DNA of 64,000 nucleotides from Undaria pinnatifida (lineage: Eukaryota > Sar > Phaeophyceae > Laminariales > Alariaceae): the NCBI GenBank assembly GCA_012845835.1, contig JABAKD010000009.1, positions 20,902,318 to 20,966,317 of the forward strand, read 5' to 3'. Below are positions 46,901 to 57,500 of this stretch, piece after piece. Numbering within the stretch: position 1 is the first letter of the stretch; each line of letters begins with the position of its first letter. Position numbers and translations under genes: made by a program. The notes below the pieces were generated by a model that was not told the DNA's origin, searched no databases, and saw only the letters and a list, made by a program, of their open reading frames with translations.

Positions 46901-49900
46901 TTGAAAGCCGTCGAAACTCCTTCTAAGTTGCTGCGAGGTGAGGCAGTCGTGCGCCCCTCTTGACACTTGCCTCACGACGCGTCACATGACATGCTCCCAT
47001 GGAAGAAGTAGGGGGATTCAAAGCCCGATACCTAACACCGAGAGTTGCTAGATTTTTTGAAGGGGGGCGCACCAGGGGGGCGCCTATATTACTCAGATCT
47101 CTCGCGGCGTGATGCGTGTTGTGTCGATGTGTCGATGAGAGTTGCTGTCGGTCGGAGGGCTATCCTTTTGGCACGCCTTTCAGGTGTCCCTTGCGAGGAA
47201 CGGGATAAATGCTACGGCATGGGTACACTTAATTGTTCCTATCTCAGGCTTCTCAAGGGACGGGCTATTTACCTGACCCAACACTTGTTTTGGATAAAAA
47301 AGTGTACGCTTGTGACCCGATGGACGGTCAATCAATCGAATGCTCGCCTTTTACGTGCAACCAAGAGCACTTGTTACAGCAAAGCACACATCTATGCATG
47401 GTGTTGAGATACGGCCTCGAAAGGCCTGTAATTATCCGAATTTGATATCATTTGGATGGGTTTCGTATGATAAGGTTGGCGTTTTATATTCGGGAAAGTT
47501 AAAAAGCTCCGATCTCAGAAGCTATCCGGAGCTCTGGTGGAATCGAATATAGCAACGTCTCTACGAAGGAAAAGAAAGTGAGTACTCTCCGAGGACTTGC
47601 TCAATTGGCAGACCTGCAGGGGGCACTCTGTGTACCCCCCCTATAACCTTACAAAGGGCGTCGTCGGCGGGGCCGCGGTCGCGCCCGCAGGGTGTCGCAT
47701 CCCAGCGACCACGACCCGGGAACGACGCCTTCTTCAAGGGCATCGTCGCGTGCATGGCGTCTGCACCGGGGGTAGACTTCTCCTCAGCGTTGGCGACCGC
47801 GGTGGTGGAAACGGCCTGCGCCCTCCTCTCGTCAGAGAGGCCGGCGTCGCGGCAAGCGGGCATCCTTTCAGTAGAAGAGGCCTGGACTCGCGTGGATTGC
47901 ACGCCCTGTGCTGGACAGACGAGAGCCGCCCCGACCCTTGCCCTCGTCAAGGCTCTGCTGATAGCCCACGACGAGGACCCCGGCCCTGTCTTTTGGCCGA
48001 ACCCCGGAGGGAGACTTGGCCGAACGAAACCGGGAGAACCAGCTACGCAGCGACAGTCGCGACCGCGGGGACCGCAACCGTGGGGCTGGCGGCAAAAATA
48101 GTGGGGGTGGCGACCACCACCACCACCGCGGGGGTGACAGCGGTGGTGGTGGCGGGGGAGGCGCATCGGGTGCTGGTGTGGCTGAGGGCGCCGTCGAGGG
48201 GGCAACTGTGGTCAATAACCGGGTCAGTTGGCCGCAGCTCTGGCGGAGGCCACGGAGGGCGGAGGAATGGCACCGGTGGTCGCGGCGGGGGCCGTCTCCT
48301 GTGTAGAACTCCGGGATAGATAAGTCGGCTGTGCGATGGGCGTTATTCCACCATTCATGGGTACGCGGGGACTAATACCACTTTCTGTGTGGGCACAGCT
48401 GCGACAGTAAATCGCGTGTTCCTGGCTCCATAGCCAGACCGTTAGAGGTGTGGGAGTGGGTTTTGAGGAGCCGCATCTTCGACTCGTGGTCTAGTTCGTA
48501 GAACCGGAGTTTCCCCGAATCTCCCATATTTCTGCGTATGCGACTCATCAGGGTGGGCTAGTGTTAAGATACGGCCTCGAAAGGCCTGTAATTATCCGAA
48601 TTTGAGATCATTTGAATAGGTTTTGTATGATAAGGTTGGCGTGTTACATTCGGGAAAGTTAAAAAGCTCCGATCTCAGAAGCTATCCGGGGCTCTGGTGG
48701 AATCGAATATAACAACGTCTCTACGAAGGAAAAGAAAGTGAGTACTCTCCGAGGACCTGTTCAATTGGCAGACCTGCCGGGGGCACTCTGTGTCCCCACC
48801 TGTAACCTTACAATGGTACTGCATACCAACAACATTAGGTACTACCTGGTACCTGGTAGCTAATCTTGCTGGTAGTAATGAGTGCTACGGTACATGCGGT
48901 ACATGTACACCGGTCGTTGTCCGAGGCTCTTAACCTATCGATGACTTGATAAACTACTCTATACCTGTACCTCATCTAAAACTTGATTGGGGATTAAACT
49001 AAAAGCGCTTCCAGACGAACAATGCCATGGCTAACCCTAGCGTATAACGAAATGGGCTACAAAAAAAAAGAATAAATTCCGACGATTTTGGGTTATTCAG
49101 ACACAGTCTCAGCCAAAAAACGGTATACCTCAATACCTTAATACCTCTACCATAGCCAAAAAACGGTACACCTTAATAGCTCTATCGCATCTACGATAGA
49201 GCTATTAATACTTCCTCCTGAGTTGAATATCAGTTGAGGATTCCCGTTAATCGGAACCGTTTTGGCTAAGAAAAGGTACTCCTTATCCCTACCGGAGAAC
49301 AAGTGTTCCAATTCTGGTCATCGCCAAGCCCTCCACAACTGTAGTTCGCGTCTTCTTCAATAACCTTCGCAAACCACCTGGGATGTTGCACGATGTTGTC
49401 GTTCGCTGGTCGGCCGCTTGGTTTTCGCAAAAGTGCGAGGAAGCGCCTCGCGGCCTATTTGAAGTGGCTAGAGGACAAGGCAAGACGGAGAAGGGAGTAC
49501 CAGCGTTATTTGGCGGCGCTTGCGGCCCAGCGAAAGGCGGGAGACAAACATAGTGAACAGGTGAGGACAAGGATTGGGCAGGGATTGGAGACGAGTGTGT
49601 TGCATAGAATCGCGTTTGGTCTGGGCGGCTTGTGGACAAAGGCCAATCCTCCCACGTCTAACAGGTGAGGACAAGGATTGGGTAGGGATTGGAGACGAGT
49701 GTGTTGCATAGGATCGCGTTTGGTCTGGGCGGCTTGTGGACAAAGGCCAATCCTCCCACGTCTGTCTGCTTTAGTTCAAATGCCTCCCACTCTGCTTCTA
49801 GGATGTGCTAAGAAATATTCACTGGTTTTGTGCCCGGCTGGTGGTGGCAGCAGCATTCTGCTGACCCGTTGGCCGGGGTGAGTGGTTATGCATGATTAGA

Positions 49901-50085
49901 CTCATCCCACAGTAGGAGCGCAGCGGACGTTTCTGAGCTCTAACTGATTCTGGCGTTACAGGTGAAGCGGAGGGTATGGGGGCGCACCGAGTTCGCCCAC
50001 ACGGGATGGAGGCCTCGTTACGAGGTGGAAAACCCGCCCAACATGTTCGACCACGTCTGGACGCCTCCTCGGGGCAGTTCGTCAG
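40926..50085 (+). CDS. basic coiled-coil protein, five-exon model
   Basis: Exons: 40926-41081 (MSQASGVSFLSGGLKMLAS, donor CTG|GTAAAT), 43418-43581 (MAGTEAEEHARGEFLWRRVQ, GEGPDLSGTVRYRAA), 45705-45847 (LARIKVVERRCLARAARQ, RRRRQEAEANKRYKETCREI, ends CAAAG|GTGTGA), 49434-49560 (ARKRLAAYLKWLEDKARRRR, EYQRYLAALAAQRKAGDK, ends CAG|GTGAGG) and 49962-50085 (VKRRVWGRTEFAHTGWRPRY, EVENPPNMFDHVWTPPRG). The last three join in frame exactly; exon 2 to exon 3 is out by one phase, so an exon is missing between 43582 and 45704. Arg/Lys/Glu/Ala-rich helices predict a coiled coil. No catalytic motif is seen. The 3' end beyond 50085 is unknown. Linking exons 1 and 2 to the rest is tentative. Confidence 0.5.
41420..41570 (-). 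repeat. dispersed repeat, family R1 copy 2
   Basis: On the minus strand: CAATGCCGGGACGGAGCATG, TCGACCAGGCAGACATCG, CACCGTGAGGTGTGCGGCGA. It is more diverged than the 13885 and 53600 copies. Confidence 0.7.
42781..43086. repeat. 12-bp minisatellite (CATAGCACATAT)n
   Basis: About 25 tandem units with single-base variants (TTATAGC, CATACCA, CACACAT). All six frames are open across it, giving false ORFs of up to 148 codons. Confidence 0.97.
43190..43450 (+). repeat. three-fold repeat of an acceptor-plus-exon-start segment
   Basis: GTCGTCG(C/T)TGGATCA.. occurs at 43230, 43331 and 43433. Each copy is preceded by a splice-acceptor-like tract (CTATCTTCAG, TTCCTTTAG, TTCCTTCAG), and CATGGACTGGA follows the first two. 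The third copy leads into the exon at 43418; the first two look like decayed exon duplicates. Confidence 0.7.
44084..44353 (+). mobile_element. solo LTR, same family as the element at 47402
   Basis: Begins TGTTAAGATGCGG and ends CCTATAACCTTACA. It matches the LTRs at 47402-47653 and 48562-48812. CTTC (44080-44083) and CTTC (44354-44357) form a 4-bp target duplication, as expected after LTR-LTR recombination of an inserted element. It differs from the other LTRs by a short insertion that makes a perfect 26-bp palindrome, AGATCGGAGGCAC|GTGCCTCC... Confidence 0.75.
44745..44986. repeat. 13-bp minisatellite (AGTAGAATGCCTT)n
   Basis: About 18 tandem units with A/G and G/T variants, in the gap between exons of the plus-strand coiled-coil gene. 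Confidence 0.96.
45990..47040. other. intron or intergenic DNA, no feature recognised
   Basis: Lies in the proposed intron 45848-49433. Short frames at 46504-46805 and 47045-47407 show no family resemblance. Confidence 0.45.
47655..48306 (+). CDS. ORF region inside the LTR element, possible Gag-like protein
   Basis: One + frame reads PGNDAFFKGIVACMASAP, VDFSSALATAVVETACAL, SVEEAWTRVDCTPCAGQT and LALVKALLIAHDEDPGPV up to about 48000. A second + frame continues LAERNRENQLRSDSRDRGDR and a Gly/Arg/His-rich run to a stop at 48306. Helical then basic Gly/Arg-rich order suits a Gag with an RNA-binding tail, but there is no CCHC knuckle. Either a frameshift near 48000, a small intron or programmed shifting joins the frames. 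The minus strand is also open in this GC-rich DNA, so captured host sequence is an alternative. Confidence 0.35.
48562..48812 (+). repeat. 3' LTR of the 1.4-kb element
   Basis: TGTTAAGATACGG...CACCTGTAACCTTACA. Variants relative to the 5' LTR include TTTGAATAGGTTTTG, GTGTTACATT and GACCTGCCGG. Confidence 0.8.
49561..49763 (+). repeat. 104-bp tandem duplication that copies a splice donor
   Basis: GTGAGGACAAGGATTGGG begins at 49561, exactly at the donor of exon 49434-49560, and again at 49665. Both are preceded by AACAG. The first unit therefore starts with GT and ends with AG, the borders of an intron. Units differ at about three positions. Confidence 0.85.
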
Positions 50086-51416
50086 GTACAGTGTTATCCT
50101 CCTACGTGTGGTTTTCGTGCAATCCCCGATGGGTACACATTGTCCAGCGCTTTTTAGGCTTTTTGGTCACTACCGCCTAGACTTCGGAGGGGTGAATTAC
50201 CATGAGAACATCGTCATCGTCGTCATCATCATCATCACAAGCAGTCGCGACGACCTCGTTGCGGCAAATATCTCACCTCTCTTCCGCTCGGAAAGACGCG
50301 AAGCACCGTAGCGGCAATGCTGTTAGGCTCAATACTTCAGAGGTCCTATCAGGGAGGCTGGCAATGAGAATGGCAGCAATGTTTGCATGGATATCTCCAG
50401 TGTTCCCGAACAGGGAGGCTGCCGATGAGTTAGTTTTACTGCCTGCATGAAATCTCTCCAGTGTTCCTGACGGGGAGGCTGTCAATGATGCAGTCTTACT
50501 ATTTGCATGAACCTAGACGATAGCCTGCGTGATAGCTGCCAGAATCGATGTGGGATTTGATGGCACGAGTAGCAGGCACGCCACCTTTCACTAACTGATA
50601 CAAAATGCCCATGGATATGCCGGGTCCGTCGCATCACACCCGCCGTTCGTTTTTCTCCGCGTAGCATTGCTTCGATTTCTATTCGGTTGTCCATATGAAG
50701 AGCAGATCGTCCAACTAAACCACACTGGGCCCAGTCTTGTCCTTACCACCCTTGCAATCTTCCGATGAAGCAACGCAAATTTTTTACACGCTTCGCGACG
50801 CAGATAGAACACGCGCGACCTACGTATCACGTACCACCGACTGCTTGCAAACCTGAATATCAACCCTTAGTTTTCGCTTGTTGTGGTTTCGCCTTGTTTT
50901 TTTGTGGCTTCTTGCGAATACGGTATGGCGCATTTTCTGTTTGTTAAGGAGACGCTACTGCCTCTCTGTCAGAGAACCCACTTGCTCCTGCTTGTGAACG
51001 ACATCATTCATGGTGCGTTAAGAGTTAAAGAGGTAGTCTACCCCGCATGCACGTGGGAGTGACAAAGCACAATGATAGAGAACCTGCGTAGCAGTAGTCG
51101 GGCCCGTCCCATACCGCCTCGTCGTAATAAACGCCTAAAACTCATGGCATCTCAGCCCTTGTGGTTAGTTGGGAAAAAATCGTCCTACTCTATTTTCAAG
51201 TAGTTTGTCCCAAAAACGCGAGTTCAGCTCTCAACACTGACGTCGTCTGCTAACTTCGCTACGTTGGAAAAAAACAAATCATGGCAGGTGTACGAACATA
51301 TAAAATCTTCCTGCCGCCGGGTTCGGAACGAGACCGCTTGACGCTCACCACGGATAAAAACGCGTGGGCGGGCGTACCAGTGGGTATCGCGAAACGCCGG
51401 CCACCACCACCGGATA

Positions 51417-52150
51417 TAGGTCCATCTCCTCGATCGAGGGGCAATGTTGGTAGTGGTTCCTATCGGGTACGGCGCCCCTCTGGTGGAGACGGCGAGGACA
51501 CTGAGCGAGGGGAGGTAGTGACAAAGTACAACTGGCTTCCTGCCCGCCTTGTGGCGGAAGTGGGGCTGCTTCAGAAACCGCTTGATAACCGATCGTGACT
51601 AGGGTATTGGGGGTGCAGTAGTGGTCCCTATATACTGGCGGTTGAGCAGTGCCGGTTGACCGCTAGAGTGCCTGTATTTTGGGAACGACCAGTAGTGGCA
51701 GTATGCGGAGTAGTGCCGGTTGCCGGTATAGTACCGGTATTTCCGGCTATTACTAGCACATACCGGCATTTGTAAGGGGACCGCTACTATATCGTGTTGG
51801 TGCACCCTTGACAGGTGGTAGTACAGGTTCGTGCTGGCAAGTGTTGGCAGGTGTTGGTACTGGTAGAAGTCCCTGGCTCGTGCTTGAATACAGAAGACGA
51901 TTGACGTTGAAAGAGCCGCTTTTGAGCCAGAAAAGAAAATATGAAGAGACGTTTGTTTTGTTCGGACTTAGGTCCATCTCCTCGATCGAGGGGTACTGTT
52001 GGTAGTGGTTCCTATCGGGTACGGCACTCTTCTGGTGGTGATGGCGAGGACACCGAGCGAGGAGAAGTAGTGACAAATCACAGCTGGCTTCCTGCTCCGC
52101 TTGTGGTGGGAGTGGGGCTGCTTTTGGCACCGCTTGACACCCGATAGCGA
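51417..52150 (+). repeat. 180-bp direct repeat, 552 bp apart
   Basis: TAGGTCCATCTCCTCGATCG, GTTGGTAGTGGTTCCTATCG and GGCGAGGACAC.GAGCGAGG occur at 51417-51600 and 51969-52150. Both copies keep the same frame open (SRG.VGSGSYRVR..SGGDG), so this may be a duplicated exon or element ORF. No function is recognised. Confidence 0.8.
51617..51788. mobile_element. MITE-like element, copy 1
   Basis: 172 bp with terminal inverted repeats AGTAGTGGTCCCT and (reverse complement of the end) AGTAGCGGTCCCC. The interior repeats AGTGCCGGTTG(C/A)C and has no ORF. A relative lies at 56688-56854. No clear target-site duplication. Confidence 0.7.
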
Positions 52151-52159
52151 CGGAGATAT

Positions 52160-53490
52160 GTCATGTTCGTCACTGTTCTTGCGCTGTCGATGTCACGGCA
52201 GCTCCTTTATTTCATCGACCGAGATAAGTCGACACGCGACACATAATATGCGGGAGTATGGTGAACTTTAAGCTTCATTCGTACCCATCCGCGGGGGGAT
52301 TAAAAATGACTACTACAGCAAAGTTTTCCACGTGATCGCTCGTGTTAATATGTGAAAGTGTGCCTGCCTGCAAAAGTGAGCAATGAGCAGGACACTTGTT
52401 CGCACCTCCTGCAGTACGCGCCGGTTTGTTATGCCCACCCTTTTGCCATACCTGGTAGTTTATTTGGCGTTGTTTACCCGAAGGACCTACTTATACGAGC
52501 ATACATATATTTAGGTTGGGAGGTGCTGCTCGTGGCTATAGCGTCCGCCAGTTTTGCCCAGCTGCAACGATTTGAGGCTATCACCGCACACCGCGCCTGC
52601 CACGAAGAAAGTGAAAACACTCACTCGTTCCAGGCGAGATGATTTCCGATAACGTTTACGTAATCTCTCGTTAATTGTTGGAGCATTCTTCTAGGAGGGC
52701 GTCGCAAGTCCACGATGGAGCCCCCTACGGTGTACGCGGTGACCTTGGACGTTGAGGTTTGAGTAATACAAGTATGCTTCCATGGAGCACGCATACATAC
52801 AACCTGGTGCCTGGTAGACAAACAGCTCTTTGGCCACTCATCCGAGCCAAAAACGTCACGATTGATGCCGAGCGAGCTGTGCAATTGTACAAGCGACGAG
52901 AAGATGGAACATAACGTGCAGAAGGTGCACGAATCACATACCACGTAGTGGTAGACAGCATCATGAAAGCCGGTATGCGCGTACGACCCCAGTGTTGAGC
53001 AGAAAGTTTTCTTTTCCGGACATTTTACAAAGGTAAAGCTCAACTTCATTAATCGTCGCCGCTATCGACGACTGAAAAATGGTGCGCAACAAAATAGCAT
53101 ACTAATATTACTATTAACGGCGGAGTCTTTGTGATCTTCACGGAAGCTGTATGTAGCTCTGACGCAACATCTCAATGGTTAACCCTTGACCGGGACCGCT
53201 GTTGGACCAACGTTGCTCGTACGTGACTTTAGATTACTAACTGCTAGGTAGGTCACGCCAAAGAAGAACCGTCCACAACACCAAGGATACCTCTTCCTGG
53301 TCTCCATTAAAAAATGCGCACTATTTTACAACGAAATAGGCAATATCGAACCAACAGCACAGACAGGGCAAAAAAACAAAAACATTTGCCACCATCAATT
53401 TGATATCATACTGTATACAAGCCATTAAAGCACTTCGTCCCGTGGACTCCTAAGCCCCCGCGACGAACAATCTCGACTCCAGCCCTACTC
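52160..53490. other. no gene recognised
   Basis: Frames at 52352-52642 (+) and 52621-53049 (-) have no family resemblance and no splice support. Confidence 0.45.
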
Positions 53491-53599
53491 CATCGTGCCT
53501 CATGGACACGACCTATCAATGCATCCTTCGTTGACGACTCCAGAGGGAAAACGTGAAGGGTGTTGCTCCTTAAAACTACCCCCCCCGAGTTGTTCGCTC

Positions 53600-53750
53600 T
53601 TCATGTGACTCGCCGAACACCTCACAGCGCTTCGCGCTTGGTGCAAGCAACGTCTGCCTGGCTGGTGAAAACCCGACGTGCTCCGTCCCGGCATAGTAGG
53701 GATGCGAGGGTCTATGGCCATACGACTAAGGCCATGCACAAATTGAGTAC
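53600..53750 (-). repeat. dispersed repeat, family R1 copy 3
   Basis: Inverted relative to 13885-14045 and about 85-90% similar by eye. The neighbouring motif CCCCCGAGTTGTTC occurs at 53580, 53763 and 53961. Confidence 0.8.
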
Positions 53751-53833
53751 ACCCCCCCCCCTCCCGAGTTGTTCATATTACACCACGCCAAACCACCACG
53801 CCTGTTTACCACCTCACAACCCTAAAGCGGCTT

Positions 53834-53900
53834 AGCTAACGCTAACGCTAACGCTAACGCTAACGCTAACGCTAACGCTAACGCTAACGCTAACGCTAAC
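53834..53900. repeat. (GCTAAC)n telomere-variant array
   Basis: Eleven tandem GCTAAC units, one base away from the CCTAAC telomere permutation. Confidence 0.95.
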
Positions 53901-54546
53901 TTTCTTCGTTGATAACCCAAAAAACCGCAAAAGGTGACGGTTATTGCTCCCAAGAGTCCCCCCCGAGTTGTTCAGATTACACCAAGAAAACCAACCCCCC
54001 ACGTTTCGCTACCAGCTCCCAACACAAAGTGGCTCAGGGCAACCAACAAGGGGGCGGGGGAAGCAACGTCACATCGACCATATGTCCCCGGACCATGAGG
54101 ACTAGAAAAAGAAACACCATTGCAACTTAAACACATAGCTTCTATCTTCCTCATCAACGACAACACCAACAAAACTTCTACGTCTCCACGATGTCCTTGC
54201 TAAACATCCCAGGCGCCTTGCATCCAGCCGTAGAAAGTTTGCTGATGACGGTGTGCTAACAATATAGCTCTTTCCCCCGAATTACAGTCTGCGGTCATAA
54301 AAGAAGCAAAACAAACGTGCGCATGGACAGAAGACACAAGTCCGAACTAATGCATGCACCGTAGTACAACTACACAACGGGGGCGGTGCTAAACAGCCTA
54401 CCGCGTAAACATCCCGTGTCCCCTCCCAACAAAACAATACCAGGGAAACAAAGTGTCCATGTTATTTACGGACTCCCCGATTTACAGGGGGGGGGAATGT
54501 CTATGGTAAGGGACACCCGTAGAAAAAAATAAAAGGAAAACGTTAC

Positions 54547-57500
54547 CGTTCGCCGGCCCTGAGGAGAGGGGCCTGTCTGAAGTTAGTCATGCTCACACCC
54601 ACCGTAGGCATAGCCGCCGCGGTGTCCACCACCTCGGCAAGCATTGCTCTGTGTTTGTTGTCGCATTCCGCCGGAAAACGCCCGCGAATTTTCGAGAACC
54701 CCTCTTGCGCTTGGAGAGCGTTTATTTTGGTGGGACCACCGCACGGGAAGAGACGGCCCTCCGCAGCCCCGTGTTGTGTACCCGTGCTGTTGGCACGGGA
54801 GATGGCAGAGATACAGTCAATCTTGCCCGCCCCCCTCACCTCTACCCTCGAGTCGTGGTCGTACGCTTGCACCCCCTCTCCTTCCCCGTCTCTGCTCCGG
54901 TGGCCGGTGGCACCGTCCAGCAGGCACGGAGCGTCGGAGTACAGAGTGTCCTCTTCAGAATCTTCATCCGTGGGCATTACCGGAGGGAATCTGGTCCCAC
55001 TTCCCTCGGACGCCGTGATGCTGCCTTCGTCCCCGCTATCAGGAAAACGACGGCGAGTAAACCCGTAGGCCCTTTTCTCCGCCTTTTCGTCTTGGACGCT
55101 TTCCGTGGAGGAACCCGGCGTTCTAGTCTCTCGGCCGGTTGTTGTGCCCGCCCCGCGTTTTTTCCCAGCAACAAATCGTTCCGCAAGCCCAGCAGCATCG
55201 AGCAGTCTAGCGTCCGTTTGTGCCCCGACAATCGCGGCTCCAGAATAACGGGGGTCATCATCGCAGACCCAAATCTGCGAGCCGTTCTGATACGGGCCGT
55301 TTTCGTGGCATGCTAAACGCTGTTCGTTAATTTCCCGAGGCTCATAACCTGCTAGCTCGACTTTTCCATCTCTGAAGAGTACGTTTCCTCCGACGACAGA
55401 GGTTATGGGCAGGGAGGTAGACCTGCCAGCGTTGTGGAAGTGGGACGACTCGCGCGTGTACTTTAGCGGAGGTAACCCCATTCCGTCTCGGATGGAGTCA
55501 ACCGCGGCGGTGACACCGACGGGCATAGAAACGGTCGGTACGGCTGCCGCGACGGCCTCAATCAGAAGGCCCTGGAGCGTGCGCACCTTCGGCAGCACAG
55601 CGAAAATGGTTGGTTGGTCGAGTAAGGAGATCGATCGCCAAAGCTTTTGAAGGATGTTCGTTCGCAACACCAATGTCGAGGGCGTGCGTAGGCGATTTAA
55701 TGTGTTTCTATTAATAACGCCTCGCGTTTTTTTTCTCGACGGCGGTTGGTTCATTCACCTGCTACTCTACAAATAGTAAGTCACTCTGAACTTTGGGTCG
55801 TATGATTTATTTGCTGGTTGCATAGCACTATCCACTAGACCACTCAGCCACAGTGACTGAACTAGCTCAACGGGTGCTATAGAGGTTTTAAGAAATATTT
55901 CTTCATGCGCAAAGCGTTCCGCACTGTGCGAGAGATAGTGGTTCACACGCACAACGTTTCGTGAACGGCTTCTCTGTATGTATACGAGTACAGACTTGCT
56001 GCAGGGAGCACGTCAAATAGAATTGGTATTGGTCCCTACCTAAACCGAACGCTGTCCCCACCCGAAGCACGCGCAACAACGACTGTAAGTAGGTATATCT
56101 CCCATTCCGGAATCGTGTGGAATCTTAAAAATAAGCAGACAACGGCTAGTTAGCTATGCATCATAATCTACTAATCAGCACTGGCCAAGAGAAGAAGGTA
56201 TTGTGCGTAGCCAACACGATGCTCACTTCCCCCCATACCTGATGGCCAAACTGTGTCATAGCTCAGTGAAAATGGTGCATATCTAACATGACTGTCGCTT
56301 TCTGACATACCTGATGGTTAAGGCCTTCCTCAGTCGCTAACATTGTCTTTTTCCAAGCTTTGGTCTCCTCGGATTCAGACGTGCCTCCATCGCCACCGCC
56401 ACCACCACCACCACCACCACCACCGGAGCCGGACGGCGAGTGATCAGGTGTAACGATTCTGGCATCACGCGCCTGTCACGTTTTGTTTTCGGTAGACGAC
56501 AAGCAAACGATGTCGGCAAACTATTACAACTGACGACGACAAGGAACGATGTCGGGTGTGACGGCGGTGGTTGTGGATAAATTTCGCTGGTGGGTTGACT
56601 TGTGGGGGGAGACCCTTATTCCGGTGAGTTGAGTTTCAATGCACAGCGTTCCCGTCGGCAGCGAAACTCGTGTGGCATGTGACTGGATTAAGGTCCCTCT
56701 AGAGTGCCGGTTGCCCGCCATAGTGCCTGGGGAATCGCTTGGCACAGATGGCAACAACCAGTAGTGGCAATACGCGGAGTAGTGTCGGTTGCCGATATAG
56801 TGCCGATGTTTCCCTTTATAGTGCACTTACCGGCACTATAAAGGGACCACTACTGCATATCTTAAAATAACATTGCTAGTAGTTGGGGAGGTGAACCGAA
56901 AACTTATTGTTGCGCATCTACCCGGATCATTAAAATAGTATTTGACGCGGGCATCTATTAATGGTAGCCTGCGGTACTGCCCCACCTGGTCGGGATCCTG
57001 TTTGTCGGAGTCCGTCGGTGCGAACGATTGCACCTTTCCAGCAATCAAGATTTTCAGCTCGCTCGTACTTCTGTGTCCATGTGGAGCTACCGTAGGATGC
57101 GGTCCCAGTGTTTCCATGGTGCACTATTTAATACTTTGTACTGGTGTGGTGCTACGCTATACGTACCTGGCATTCACCATGGGCTTATACAATATAATGT
57201 GGTGCTACTACATCCATGCGGTGCTGATGCATTCATGCGGGGCCATTCATACTGTTAATAAAGTCATGCGGTACTTTTGTTGGTTGCTTTTATTGTACCT
57301 CACCTCGTCGGGATCCTGTTTTTCGGGGTCTGTCTGTGTGGCCGATTGTGTGTGATGGACATTAGTCCCCGCCAAACCAGCCAGGCAAGCTTTCAGCTCG
57401 GCGTATCCGTCCTTGAACAGCCCCACTTGGCCCTTAGCCGCCTTGGTGGAGGCAGAGAGCGCGGAAGAGCAATGAAGGAAGCAATATGAAGAGGTGTAAA

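Larger units (their letters stand above)
47402..48812 (+). mobile_element. complete 1.4-kb LTR element without pol genes
   Basis: LTRs of 252 bp (47402-47653) and 251 bp (48562-48812), each TGTT(G/A)AGATACGG...CCTTACA, in direct orientation. Flanks ATGG (47398-47401) and ATGG (48813-48816) give a 4-bp target duplication. The 908-bp interior lacks protease, reverse transcriptase and integrase but has an ORF region (47655-48306). This layout matches the TR-GAG or LARD classes of non-autonomous LTR elements. LTRs differ at roughly 15-20 positions by eye, so it is older than the TRIM at 6387. It sits in sense orientation in an intron of the coiled-coil gene. Confidence 0.8.

Noticed and set aside
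47561-48205. 214-codon minus-strand frame inside the 1.4-kb LTR element
   Set aside because: GC-rich DNA keeps several frames open; the plus frame agrees with LTR orientation and looks more protein-like. Kept only as an alternative.
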